A stretch of 63,546 nt of DNA from Clostridiales bacterium (lineage in GTDB: Bacteria; Bacillota; Clostridia; Christensenellales; Borkfalkiaceae): the NCBI GenBank assembly GCA_015055725.1, contig SVHO01000006.1, positions 1 to 63,546 of the forward strand, in the 5' to 3' direction. Shown here piece after piece: positions 54,230-62,540 of this stretch (positions are counted from its first letter, which is position 1; the number at the start of each line of letters is the position of its first letter). Both the position numbers and the translations under genes were made by a program. Below the pieces are notes generated by a model, which was not told where the DNA came from, did not search any database, and saw only the letters and a program-made list of their open reading frames with translations.

Positions 54230-55159
54230 TTAGAACGCTTTTAATTCGTCGGGAATAATGGGTCTTGCCATATCTTCACTAACGTAAATAGTGCCTTTGG
54301 TCAATTGATAAATACTTGCAGGCACTTCCTTACAAACTGGTCCATAAAGTTGCAAGCGTGAAATCATGCGTTCCCACGCAGAATATCCACCCGTGCTTTC
54401 AAGGTCGTGGCGTTCAAGGTGGTCACGCGCTTGCATAACGTCCCACGGGCCGATAGAAACTGAATAACTTGGCGTGTGCCAAAGCGCAACTCCACCACCA
54501 GAATTTTGGGCAGTGGTTAAACGATGGTTGTCAACAAACCCTGCCTTAATTTTCAAGAATTCTTCTAAAGTATCCGCCTTAAACTTCTTTGTAAGTGGGT
54601 CGATAAACGCAGTGTGCCCAATCCAACCGGTTGCCGACAAAATAAGGTCCGCTCCGCCATTGCCTTCTTCAGCAATCATATCACTATAATAGTTAACGTT
54701 TTCGTTAGTATAATAGTGCATTTGTTTAAGCGGTGGGCGTAAATCTTCACGGAAAGCCATATAAAACTCAGTCATAAAATGCCCACCCAAAGAGCGATAC
54801 CAAGTTATTGGCGGAACGTTGCCATATTCATCTGCATATTCATCCATACAGAAAGCGTGAATATTGCGTGCGGAAACGTTAAACTTATTACACATCTCTG
54901 CAACAGCCGTGTAAATATTTCTCCACGAGTTTGGGAAGACTATAACGGTTTTTTTATTTTCAACGTCTGACCTATAAATCCAGTTGAAAAGTTCTAAAGT
55001 TACGGCACTTGATGCATGTGGAACAACCCTTATGCTATAACCGTTCTCGTTCGTAATTTCCATTTCTTCACGTTTAATATTTCTGCAACGCTCTAAAACG
55101 GCTTTATCCTTTATAGGCCACCAATCGCTAACGTTAAAATCAAATATCTTGCGGTCCAT
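54230..55159 (-). CDS. NagB-like (glucosamine-6-phosphate deaminase family) protein 1
   Basis: 309 residues, longer than NagB (about 240-270) by an N-terminal extension (WWPIKDKAVLERCRNI). AFCMDEYADEYGN matches the NagB MDEY catalytic strand. The later block LILSATGWIGHTAFIDP keeps the His of GHxAF but has Ile where NagB has the catalytic Asp, and Asp where it has Glu. The substrate may therefore differ from glucosamine-6-P. Three bases after its paralogue; terminator follows. Confidence 0.8.
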   Translation of the reverse strand: MDRKIFDFNVSDWWPIKDKAVLERCRNIKREEMEITNENGYSIRVVPHASSAVTLELFNWIYRSDVENKKTVIVFPNSWRNIYTAVAEMCNKFNVSARNIHAFCMDEYADEYGNVPPITWYRSLGGHFMTEFYMAFREDLRPPLKQMHYYTNENVNYYSDMIAEEGNGGADLILSATGWIGHTAFIDPLTKKFKADTLEEFLKIKAGFVDNHRLTTAQNSGGGVALWHTPSYSVSIGPWDVMQARDHLERHDLESTGGYSAWERMISRLQLYGPVCKEVPASIYQLTKGTIYVSEDMARPIIPDELKAF

Positions 55160-55161
55160 AA

Positions 55162-56145
55162 TTACATACCCTCCTTTCGTGCTATTTCTTTAAGTGCGGG
55201 GATAAGAAAATCATAATCGGGCGCACTGTTTGGAATTTCAGCAACTTCTGGACAAACGTAACAAGTTCCTTTGTGCAATCTCATAATAGAACCAACGTTT
55301 TCTGGGCAAAGCGGTCCAAAAAGCGCAAGCCTTATAGGGAATCTTTGATGAGTGCCAGTACCCGCACAACCAACCAAATATTCAAGGTCAACCCACTCTT
55401 TTGCGTTCATCAATTCTTTAGGCCCAACGGTTACGGCTTTTGGGGGAACGCTTGAAACGTCACCAGCAAAACCAAACATACCGCGGAGTGAATCTTGTGC
55501 AATGGTTTCTAACGCGGGCGTAACCAAACGGCAAGAGAGAGAAGTTAATTCTTCAACCGTTTTAGCAGGGTACGTTTCGTTATCGATAGCACCTATTCCA
55601 CCTGCCCAAGAAAGATAAGTGTAGCAAACGTCTGCCCCACCTAAACTTTCAATTTCGTTAGCGTAAGTGTTAACGTTTTCAGTAGACCAAAAGTGTATGT
55701 TTTCAATAGGCATTTTCAACTCATCGTCAAGCCTATCGTAAAAACTCTTCATAAACTGTCCGCTTTTGCTAAACGGACTTTGCCAAGGCGCAACTTCGCC
55801 TTTTTCATTAGCGTATTCGTTTAAGAAGAACACGTGAACGTTTTTGCAACTAATTTTGAATTTATTTAGTGCTTCTGTAAGGCTTATATAAACCGCATTT
55901 TCAGGGCTTGGAAGAATAACCACCAATTTTTCGTTTTTAAGGTTTGAAAGCCTAATTCTCTGCATCAAATCAACTGCAAAATAATTATGAACGTCAAAAA
56001 CCACCTTTAATTCGAAATCTGGGTTTTCAAAGTTCTTGCCTTGACGGGCAGAAACGTCTTCATTGACAACACGGTCCAAAAGTTCTTGGTCTTTTATCGG
56101 GAACCACGGACCTGGCGCAAATTTGAAACTTGAATGAAATGCCAT
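55162..56145 (-). CDS. NagB-like protein 2 (catalytic residues lost)
   Basis: 327 residues, paralogue of the gene at 54230-55159: same start pattern (WFPIKDQELLDRVV) and order of motifs. Here MDEY is LNEY, and the GHxAF block is replaced by SWAGGIGAIDNE, so both catalytic positions are gone. It may be a non-catalytic subunit or have a new reaction. AAAGGAG upstream. The AraC regulator at 56332 is divergent, with an operator-like palindrome between them. Confidence 0.78.
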   Translation of the reverse strand: MAFHSSFKFAPGPWFPIKDQELLDRVVNEDVSARQGKNFENPDFELKVVFDVHNYFAVDLMQRIRLSNLKNEKLVVILPSPENAVYISLTEALNKFKISCKNVHVFFLNEYANEKGEVAPWQSPFSKSGQFMKSFYDRLDDELKMPIENIHFWSTENVNTYANEIESLGGADVCYTYLSWAGGIGAIDNETYPAKTVEELTSLSCRLVTPALETIAQDSLRGMFGFAGDVSSVPPKAVTVGPKELMNAKEWVDLEYLVGCAGTGTHQRFPIRLALFGPLCPENVGSIMRLHKGTCYVCPEVAEIPNSAPDYDFLIPALKEIARKEGM

Positions 56146-56220
56146 AATTTTCTCCTTTAATTTAAGATAGTTTTATTATAACATTTTTTATCTTTCATTT
56201 AAATGCTTTTTTCAATTTTC

Positions 56221-56264
56221 TTTTAGCATAATTACGCCTTATTTTAGCACGATTGTGCTAAAAT
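56221..56264. promoter_or_regulatory. Candidate AraC operator upstream of the NagB-like operon
   Basis: ATTTTAGCAC-GATT-GTGCTAAAAT (56241-56264) is a perfect 10-bp inverted repeat. A third TTTTAGCA copy at 56221-56228 is a direct repeat 21 bp away (two turns), the geometry AraC-type dimers use. It lies between the divergent starts. Confidence 0.65.
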
Positions 56265-56296
56265 TTTATAAAAATATCAAAATTTTTATTTAGAAT

Positions 56297-56325
56297 TTGA
56301 CTTTTCATCTTTTTTTGATTAAACT
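56297..56325 (+). promoter_or_regulatory. Promoter of the first AraC gene (leaderless candidate)
   Basis: TTGACT (56297-56302), 17 bp, TAAACT (56320-56325). Position +1 would fall at about 56332, the A of the ATG. Confidence 0.5.
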
Positions 56326-56331
56326 ATATAT

Positions 56332-57120
56332 ATGATATTTTTTCAACACTCATCCGAGCATTTTTCAAAAAATTCCGCCTTTTCAATTATTCACACTAAT
56401 AAAGGCACAGCCCTTCATTGGCACAACGCCGTTGAATTTATGTTTATCGTTAACGGCGGTTTGCACGTTACGCTTAACGGTGAAGAATATCTTGCCGAGC
56501 AGGGTGATTTAGTCACAATAAACTCATCTGTTGTCCACTCTGCAAAGCCCACACAACAAGGGCTTGATTATTATATCTTAATTGCCAACGACGAGTTTTT
56601 TAAGTCAAACGGACTATATGGCGAAAACACTTTCTTTTCCCCCATCGTTAACTCTCAAAAAATTAAAGATATTTTTGGCGATATTATAAACGAATTCGAA
56701 TGTGAAGACAGGTTTAAGCAAGCGTCAATCACAGCCAAAACCCTTTCTTTATTTATTCATTTAAACCGTTGCCACGCCCTAAACCAAAATGCACAACAAG
56801 CCGTTTGTGATAAAAAAATAACCGCAGTTAGAAAAACACTTGACTATATAAATTCAAACTATAAAAATAAAATTTCGGTTGACCAAATCGCAAAAGAAAT
56901 CAGTTTTAGCAAAAGTTATTTAAGCCACGTTTTTAAAAGCGTAACCAGGCATTCTCTTGTTGACTATATAAATTTAATAAGATGTCAAAGTGCAAAGACG
57001 CTTATTTTAAACGGCTATTCCATAAAACAAGCGTCGTCTGAGTGTGGGTTTTCAGACGTTTCGTATTTTACAAGAATTTTCAAAAAAGTAACGGGCGATT
57101 TGCCGTCCAACATAAAATAA
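56332..57120 (+). CDS. AraC-family regulator with cupin sensor
   Basis: 262 residues. N-terminal cupin (about 10-95: GTALHWHNAVEFMFIVNGG, EQGDLVTINSSVVHS) senses a sugar. C-terminal two helix-turn-helix units (about 165-262: ISVDQIAKEISFSKSYLSHVF and ECGFSDVSYFTRIFKKVTG). No ribosome site before the ATG and the promoter ends seven bases upstream, so a leaderless transcript is likely. Divergent from the NagB-like pair, which it probably controls through the palindrome at 56241. Confidence 0.92.
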   Translation: MIFFQHSSEHFSKNSAFSIIHTNKGTALHWHNAVEFMFIVNGGLHVTLNGEEYLAEQGDLVTINSSVVHSAKPTQQGLDYYILIANDEFFKSNGLYGENTFFSPIVNSQKIKDIFGDIINEFECEDRFKQASITAKTLSLFIHLNRCHALNQNAQQAVCDKKITAVRKTLDYINSNYKNKISVDQIAKEISFSKSYLSHVFKSVTRHSLVDYINLIRCQSAKTLILNGYSIKQASSECGFSDVSYFTRIFKKVTGDLPSNIK

Positions 57121-57128
57121 TCAACAAA

Positions 57129-57158
57129 AAAGCGACTGAGTTTTCAGTCGCTTTTCTT
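57129..57158. terminator. Bidirectional terminator
   Basis: AAAGCGACTGA/TCAGTCGCTTT stem between the AraC gene and the HAD gene. Confidence 0.88.
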
Positions 57159-57167
57159 TTTGTGTTT

Positions 57168-57800
57168 TTACAGTAATTCCTTAAAATCGTAAATATATTT
57201 ATCGGTTATGGCTTTCATTTCGTCAACGAAATCTTTTGAAGACGGGTCGTAAACCCCATAAACTATCATACCAGCCGTTTTTGCGGTTTTATCAGCATTT
57301 AAGTTATCGTCTAAAAAAATCACGTCTTGAACGTCAACACCTATTCTCTTTGACGCCATTTTATAAATTTCGGGGTCGGCTTTAGTCGTGTTAAAATCAT
57401 CACAAGACCAAACGTTATCAAACAAATCGTAAATACCAAGCCTTTTTAAGCACGGGTCAAGCGATTCGTGTGGACTTGCAGTTAAAACGTTTAAACTATC
57501 CCCACGCGCTTTAAGTTGTTTTAAAACTTCAATAACGTTAGACTTTGCAGGAATATTATTCTCATATTCCTTTACGAGCATATTCTTCATTTTTTGAACG
57601 AGAAATTCTTCAGTTTCGCTAATCCCTAAACCGATATAATACCGCGCCGTGCCCAAAAACCCAAGTGGCGTTGTGATTTTAATAATATCTTCAGGGTAAT
57701 CCACCCCATATTCATTAACGATTTTTAAAATCATCTTGCCATAAGTTGGCATTGAGTCAACAAGCGTGCCGTCAAAATCAAAAAGATAAGTTTTTGCCAT
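57168..57800 (-). CDS. HAD phosphatase (phosphoglycolate phosphatase-like)
   Basis: 210 residues. FDFDGTLVDSMPTYG (nucleophile Asp), VLTASPHES, the Lys of TTKADPEIYKMA and FLDDNLNADKTA (metal Asp) are all present, with a helical cap. Substrate likely a small sugar phosphate. It is the last gene of the MBL-dehydratase-SDR-GH16 region, 64 bp after GH16, and may dephosphorylate a pathway intermediate. Confidence 0.87.
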   Translation of the reverse strand: MAKTYLFDFDGTLVDSMPTYGKMILKIVNEYGVDYPEDIIKITTPLGFLGTARYYIGLGISETEEFLVQKMKNMLVKEYENNIPAKSNVIEVLKQLKARGDSLNVLTASPHESLDPCLKRLGIYDLFDNVWSCDDFNTTKADPEIYKMASKRIGVDVQDVIFLDDNLNADKTAKTAGMIVYGVYDPSSKDFVDEMKAITDKYIYDFKELL

Positions 57801-57864
57801 AATAAACCCCTAACAGTTTTGATAACTATATCAAAAAAAACCGTTAAAAGTCAAGTGTTTTCAA

Positions 57865-58749
57865 CTACTTAATTTCGTCAAAAACTCTAACGTAGTCAAC
57901 GATAAATTTATCGCCTAAAACACACTCTGCCCCTTCTTTATGTTTTGTGCCGTCACCTTTTCTATACCCTTCGATTTCGGTTGAAACAAGAATAAATTGT
58001 TCAACTTGTGAAACCACTTTGGTGGTTCTTGAAGTTTCAACACCATCACAATAGAACACGTATTTATCAGGTTCCCAAAGCATACCAAATCTATGATATC
58101 CGTCTTTGCTTTCCGGCGTTTTATAACTTACGCGTGCATCGCGTTTTAAGTTCCCCGTAGCATAACCGTTATAGAAGTTACCAGAAGTACAAATACCATC
58201 AGAAAAATATTCCATAATGTCGTTTTCAACACCGCAATATTCCGCTTTATAAGCCGTGCCGATTGACGGAGATTGAAGCCAAAAAGCACTCCACCAACTG
58301 CGGGTTGTGTCTTCTTGCAATTTACACCTTATTTCATAATAACCATATCTATGTTGGAATTTAGGTTCTGGAATAATGCCAAGTGGCCAAAAGTTATTAT
58401 CCCCACAAGGATTAGATTTAGTTGCTGGGTCATCTTTAGGTAAATCTAAAGTGTTGGTTGACGTTTGAAGTTGTGCAGAGCAAATTCTGCCGTCTTCCAT
58501 CAAAACGGGTTCGATAATAAGGTTGCTTTTTCCGTCAAGCGAAACGCCTTGTTCACAAAATTGAGGTGCTTTGTGTTGCCAAAAATGAGTTCTAAATCCC
58601 CACTTGCTTTTATCAAGCGTACCGCCGTCAAATTCATCTGCCCAAGCAAGTTTAAATTTCTTGCCTTTAGGAAGCAAACTTGGTTCGTGACCTTCTACTT
58701 CGAATTTCACGCATTGTTGTTTTGTTAAATCAAGTTCAGGAATAGCCAT
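57865..58749 (-). CDS. Glycoside hydrolase family 16 enzyme (intracellular)
   Basis: 294 residues, jelly-roll. The acid-base and nucleophile lie in CGVENDIMEYFSDG (E-N-D-I-M-E, GH16 ExDxxE pattern). RYGYYEIRCKLQ and FGMLWEPDKYVFYCDG are family strands. Relatives cut beta-1,3/1,4-glucans, agar or porphyran. There is no signal peptide, so it works on imported oligosaccharides. It lies in an operon with acid-sugar genes. The substrate cannot be fixed from the sequence. Confidence 0.9.
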   Translation of the reverse strand: MAIPELDLTKQQCVKFEVEGHEPSLLPKGKKFKLAWADEFDGGTLDKSKWGFRTHFWQHKAPQFCEQGVSLDGKSNLIIEPVLMEDGRICSAQLQTSTNTLDLPKDDPATKSNPCGDNNFWPLGIIPEPKFQHRYGYYEIRCKLQEDTTRSWWSAFWLQSPSIGTAYKAEYCGVENDIMEYFSDGICTSGNFYNGYATGNLKRDARVSYKTPESKDGYHRFGMLWEPDKYVFYCDGVETSRTTKVVSQVEQFILVSTEIEGYRKGDGTKHKEGAECVLGDKFIVDYVRVFDEIK

Positions 58750-58779
58750 AATGTTTTTCTCCTTAATTTATATAAATTT

Positions 58780-59553
58780 TTATTTTACTATTGGGTAAAG
58801 TTGAATAGAATTTCCGCCGTCTATAACGAGTTCTGCACCCGTTGTGTTCCTTGCACTCGTTGCAAAATACCAAACGCCGTCTGCAATATCTTCACCAACG
58901 GCAACGTCTTGTAAAGGGGTAAATCTTGATGGCAGACTTGCATAAAATTCGGGGTTCTTTTCCCAACGGTCAGTTTTTATCATACCTGGTAAAACTGCAT
59001 TTACGCGTATGTTATACTTACCCAAATCAAGCGCAAGCCCACGCATCATACCGAGTTGCGCGCCCTTTGAAGTTTCGTAAGCAATTCTATCGGGAATAGC
59101 CCTATACGCCGTGTTAGAATTGATAAACACAACGCTTCCGCCCCCGTTTTGTTTCATTCTCTGTGCCGTGCATTCAACCAAGCGATAATTCCACACCACG
59201 TTTGTATTTATAACGCGAATAAAATCGCTAAGCGGATTTTCAAATATTTTCATGTTTAAGCCTTGGTCTGCAGCGTTAAGCACCAAACAATCTATTTTTT
59301 CTCCGTTTTTATCAAACTCTGTAAATAGTTCGTCAATGCTCTTTTCATCAACCGCGCCTTCGCTGTTGATTGAATTTATAACGTATCCTTTTATTTGCGC
59401 GTTAGGGAACAAACTTTTATATTCTTTTTCAGCAGTTTTAGTTCTTTTTTCATCTCTGCCAGTAAACAAAACTTTCCAACCTTCACTTGCGAATTTTTTA
59501 ACAATCGCAACGCCCGTGTTTATGCACGCACCCGTTATCAAAACCGTTTTCAT
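58780..59553 (-). CDS. SDR oxidoreductase
   Basis: 257 residues. VLITGACINTGVAIVKKFA (cofactor loop, variant), catalytic Ser in FINSNTAYRA, and YETSKGAQLG (Tyr/Lys) are present; it ends LVIDGGNSIQLYP. In this operon a sugar dehydrogenase (aldose to lactone, or a keto-sugar reduction) is plausible. Start follows AAGGAG; 11 bp after the dehydratase gene. Confidence 0.87.
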   Translation of the reverse strand: MKTVLITGACINTGVAIVKKFASEGWKVLFTGRDEKRTKTAEKEYKSLFPNAQIKGYVINSINSEGAVDEKSIDELFTEFDKNGEKIDCLVLNAADQGLNMKIFENPLSDFIRVINTNVVWNYRLVECTAQRMKQNGGGSVVFINSNTAYRAIPDRIAYETSKGAQLGMMRGLALDLGKYNIRVNAVLPGMIKTDRWEKNPEFYASLPSRFTPLQDVAVGEDIADGVWYFATSARNTTGAELVIDGGNSIQLYPIVK

Positions 59554-59564
59554 AACCTATCTCC

Positions 59565-60725
59565 TTAAAAATAAAACTCTGTTTTTGGCGGTCTAATATC
59601 GGTTAAAGCACCTGTATAATGGCGCAAATTATGTTCAACGTAAGGGTGTTTTAAGCACTCTTTTTCATTGAGTTCTATACCTAAGCCAGGCTTATTGCCA
59701 ATCTTAATAAAGCCGTCTTTATACTCTAAACTTTCGTTCGTGATTTCTTTGCGATAATCAACGTCTGAATACATAATTTCAAGTATGCAAAAGTTAGGGC
59801 AACAACCTGCAAGTTGCAAAGTTGCCGCGTTTGCTATAGGTCCACTTGGATTATGTGGTGCAAACGGGATATAATTTGCTTCGGCAATAGACGCAATTTT
59901 TTTAAGTTCCATAATACCACCTGCGTGGCTTATATCTGGTTGAATATAATCGCAAGCGCGCAATCTAAATAATTCGTTATAGTCATACCGCGTGTAAAGT
60001 CTTTCGCCTGCAGAAATAGCCACGGGCGATTTATCACGCACGGCTTTAAGCGCCTCTAAATTGTTTGGTGGAACGGGTTCTTCTAAAAACATCGGCTTAA
60101 ACTGCGCAACTTCTTGTGCGATTTTAATGCCAGTCGGCACGTCAAACCTGCCGTGCGCTTCGATAAGTAAATCAACTTGATCGCCAACCGCTTCACGCAC
60201 ACTCTGAATACATTTAAGCGCGGTATCTAATTCTTTATTAGAAATTTGCAAATAATTTTTGCCAAACGGATCCCACTTCATTGCGGTCACCCCTTTTTTA
60301 ACGGCTTGCTTTGCCTTTTCGCCAAACTCTTCGGGCGTTTTTGCACCCGCAAACCAACCGTTAACGTAAATTCGGCACTCTTCGTTAACCTTTCCGCCTA
60401 AAAGTTGATAAACGGGGACGTTAAGATACTTTCCTAATATATCCCAAAGCGCCATTTCAACGGCAGATAGCGCGCTCATAAGCACCACACCGCCACGCCA
60501 ATAAGCATCGCGATAAATATCGTGATAGTGCTTTTCTATTTGAAGTGGGTCTTTGCCAATTAAATAATTTTTCAAATGTTCAATAGCGCCACAAAGCGCC
60601 TTTTCTTTATATTCAAGCGTGCCTTCCCCCACACCGCAAATACCCGAATCCGTGTAAACTTTTACGAACACCCAGTTGGTGCGAAAGCAGTCCACAACAA
60701 ACGTCTTAACGTCAGTAATCTTCAT
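59565..60725 (-). CDS. Enolase-superfamily acid-sugar dehydratase (galactonate/gluconate type)
   Basis: 386 residues, mandelate-racemase group. TAMKWDPFGKNY (Lys region), LLIEAHGRFDVPT (metal ligand and HGR, as in acid-sugar dehydratases), FLEEPVPPNN and ISAGERLYTRYD (metal Glu), and APHNPSGP (catalytic His) are visible. It would remove water from an aldonate to give 2-keto-3-deoxy-aldonate. Closest functional relatives are D-galactonate and D-gluconate dehydratases, but cycloisomerases of anhydro-sugar acids are also in this superfamily. ATGA overlap with the MBL gene. Confidence 0.88.
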   Translation of the reverse strand: MKITDVKTFVVDCFRTNWVFVKVYTDSGICGVGEGTLEYKEKALCGAIEHLKNYLIGKDPLQIEKHYHDIYRDAYWRGGVVLMSALSAVEMALWDILGKYLNVPVYQLLGGKVNEECRIYVNGWFAGAKTPEEFGEKAKQAVKKGVTAMKWDPFGKNYLQISNKELDTALKCIQSVREAVGDQVDLLIEAHGRFDVPTGIKIAQEVAQFKPMFLEEPVPPNNLEALKAVRDKSPVAISAGERLYTRYDYNELFRLRACDYIQPDISHAGGIMELKKIASIAEANYIPFAPHNPSGPIANAATLQLAGCCPNFCILEIMYSDVDYRKEITNESLEYKDGFIKIGNKPGLGIELNEKECLKHPYVEHNLRHYTGALTDIRPPKTEFYF

Positions 60726-61399
60726 AACTTTATCTCCTTATAAATCTCGGGAACAATCGCCCCTTTAACGCAAAATTCATAGCCCGTCATCTCGTCAAAC
60801 AATCCAAAGTGACAAGGCACAACATTTTTAACTTTTAATTTTTTAATAAATCTAATCGCATCTTTAACGTTCATATTGTTGCCAACACCGTTTATGGGTA
60901 AAAACACCGCTTTAAACCTTTTAGTTGGCAAAGTTTTAAATATGTTTTCGTTATAAAGCGTGTCGCCCGTAAAGTAATAATTATCCTTTTTATCACTCAC
61001 AACAACGCCTATTGCGTATTCGTCAGAGTGTTCTGCCTTAACCGCTGTAAACTTTAACCCAAAAAGTGAAACCGAAGTCAACGCGTTAAACAATATATAA
61101 TTATTATCCCCACCGTAATTTCTAACGTCTTGCCAAACTGAATTTGGGCAAAGGACTGAAATTTTGCTATCCTTTATAAAATAGTGCTTTAAGGTCTCCT
61201 TATCGTAATGGTCAAGGTGTGCGTGAGTTATAACGATAACGTCTGGCGCGATATTTAAAAACCGCTCCTCAATAGGTTGCCGTCTATAGTTTTTGGGATT
61301 GAAATTCTTAACGTTATCGGATAAATAAGGGTCAATAAGAATTTTTTTGCCATTTTTTTCTAATAAAAATCCTGCTTGCCCTAAAAAAGTTATTTTCAT
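60722..61399 (-). CDS. MBL-fold metallo-hydrolase (UlaG/lactonase-like)
   Basis: 225 residues. ITHAHLDHYD is the metal motif HxHxDH, with Asp in YFTGDTLYN and His in VVPCHFGLFD. UlaG-like proteins open sugar lactones (for example L-ascorbate-6-P lactonase). First gene of the operon; the dehydratase overlaps by 4 bp, fitting a lactone-to-acid-to-dehydration sequence. Strong promoter TTGAAA-17-TAAAAT upstream. Confidence 0.85.
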   Translation of the reverse strand: MKITFLGQAGFLLEKNGKKILIDPYLSDNVKNFNPKNYRRQPIEERFLNIAPDVIVITHAHLDHYDKETLKHYFIKDSKISVLCPNSVWQDVRNYGGDNNYILFNALTSVSLFGLKFTAVKAEHSDEYAIGVVVSDKKDNYYFTGDTLYNENIFKTLPTKRFKAVFLPINGVGNNMNVKDAIRFIKKLKVKNVVPCHFGLFDEMTGYEFCVKGAIVPEIYKEIKL

Positions 61400-61414
61400 T
61401 TTACACCGTATCGA

Positions 61415-61443
61415 TTGACTTTTTTTGCTTTTGCTATTATAAT
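61415..61443 (+). promoter_or_regulatory. Promoter of the second AraC gene
   Basis: TTGACT (61415-61420), 17 bp, TATAAT (61438-61443). Confidence 0.78.
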
Positions 61444-61470
61444 TTTAATAGAAAAATTAACCTGTTTCAA
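61442..61470 (-). promoter_or_regulatory. Promoter of the MBL-dehydratase operon
   Basis: Minus strand TTGAAA (plus 61465-61470), 17 bp, TAAAAT (plus 61442-61447). Its -10 shares two bases with the -10 of the divergent AraC promoter. Confidence 0.7.
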
Positions 61471-61506
61471 TAAAAATTTTAAGGTATTTATTAAAAATAT
61501 TAACTT

Positions 61507-62295
61507 ATGCAAGAAATTAAACGAATTTACGGCGGGTATTTTAATTCAGCAAACAAAATTGCAAACAAAAAAATGTCGTCACCAAGAATTTCCGATTGCT
61601 TTGAAATTGAATTTTTTGACTCCGACTATTTTTACACCGTTATCGACGGAGTTAAATATCCCTTAAAAGAAAATTCAATCATTATTGCAAAACCTAACCA
61701 AGAAAGATATTCAAAACTGCATTTTTGTTGCAAATATTTTCACGTCGAGTTAGAAAAGGGCGAATTAAAAGATTTTTTTGACAATGCGAAAGCGTTTTTT
61801 AGTCTATCTGACCCTAAAGATTATGAAGAAATTTTTAATCAAATTGCGCTTTTAAGCGTTGCCTTTGAAAAAAATTATTATAAAATTAAATCTTTGCTTT
61901 ATTCTCTCGTTGATAAACTTTCAAAAGAAGTTTTCCACGGTGAAAACTCAAAAAAATCTCAAAGCGTAAAAAACGCTATTATAAACGCATCAAAATATAT
62001 AGAAGAAAATTTTAGCGAAGATATAACGCTTAAAGATATAGCAAACCACGTATATTTGCACCCCAACTATTTTCTTAAAATTTTTAAAAAATATTACGGT
62101 GTGTCCCCTAATGAATATCTTAACGAAATAAGGATTGAACGTGCTAAATATATGTTAATGGCAACTGAAAAATCGGTTAGCGAAATCGCTTTAAATTGTG
62201 GTTTTGGTTCTCAAACTTATTTTTCAAGCGTTTTTAAAAAGCAAACGGGTTCAACTCCGTCACAATTTATAAAGTATTACAAAAAGAACTTTTAA
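61507..62295 (+). CDS. AraC-family regulator
   Basis: 262 residues. N-terminal sensor half (about 1-140) without a clear cupin metal site; C-terminal two helix-turn-helix units (about 160-262: DITLKDIANHVYLHPNYFLKIF and NCGFGSQTYFSSVFKKQTG). Divergent from the MBL-dehydratase-SDR-GH16 operon, so probably its activator, sensing a sugar or sugar acid. The ribosome site is weak. Confidence 0.9.
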   Translation: MQEIKRIYGGYFNSANKIANKKMSSPRISDCFEIEFFDSDYFYTVIDGVKYPLKENSIIIAKPNQERYSKLHFCCKYFHVELEKGELKDFFDNAKAFFSLSDPKDYEEIFNQIALLSVAFEKNYYKIKSLLYSLVDKLSKEVFHGENSKKSQSVKNAIINASKYIEENFSEDITLKDIANHVYLHPNYFLKIFKKYYGVSPNEYLNEIRIERAKYMLMATEKSVSEIALNCGFGSQTYFSSVFKKQTGSTPSQFIKYYKKNF

Positions 62296-62332
62296 CGTAA
62301 TATTTTATAAAACCATAAATTTAAAAAAACTA

Positions 62333-62361
62333 TTGCTTTTTGTTTTTATATTTGATATAAC
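62333..62361 (+). promoter_or_regulatory. Promoter of the leader peptide/permease unit
   Basis: TTGCTT (62333-62338), 17 bp, TATAAC (62356-62361). Confidence 0.7.
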
Positions 62362-62396
62362 AAGTTTAACGTATACGATAAAAGGAAAATGTTGTG

Positions 62397-62477
62397 ATGG
62401 ATAAAAAAAGTTTTAATTCAATACACTTTGCAATTATCCGTCTATCACTTTCTAAAAATTTAAACCGCGTAATTTAA
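62397..62477 (+). CDS. Leader peptide of the NCS2 permease (26 residues)
   Basis: ATG at 62397 after AAAGGAAAA; starts MDKKSFNSIHF and ends KNLNRVI. Its stop codon (62475-62477) overlaps the 5' arm of the terminator hairpin at 62476-62508. A ribosome finishing here would cover the arm and could let transcription continue, as in coupling-based (pyrBI-type) attenuation. Real translation is inferred. Confidence 0.55.
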   Translation: MDKKSFNSIHFAIIRLSLSKNLNRVI

Positions 62478-62508
62478 ATGAAGTCTTTTTTTTGGACTTC
62501 ATTTTTTT
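62476..62508 (+). terminator. Attenuator-like terminator before the permease gene
   Basis: AAATGAAGTC (62476-62485) pairs with GACTTCATTT (62495-62504), loop of 9 nt mostly T, then a T-run. It stands 32 bp before the permease ATG. No PyrR-type anti-antiterminator seen. Confidence 0.75.
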
Positions 62509-62540
62509 AATTAGAAAAATTTTTTTGGAGGTTTTCACAA

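Noticed and set aside
54230-56145. Calling both NagB-like genes nagB
   Set aside because: Key catalytic residues differ in both and are lost in the second, and both have an added N-terminal segment; glucosamine-6-phosphate deaminase activity is not supported.
62362-62540. PyrR-binding attenuator at the permease
   Set aside because: The conserved PyrR anti-antiterminator loop was not found; the leader-peptide model fits better.
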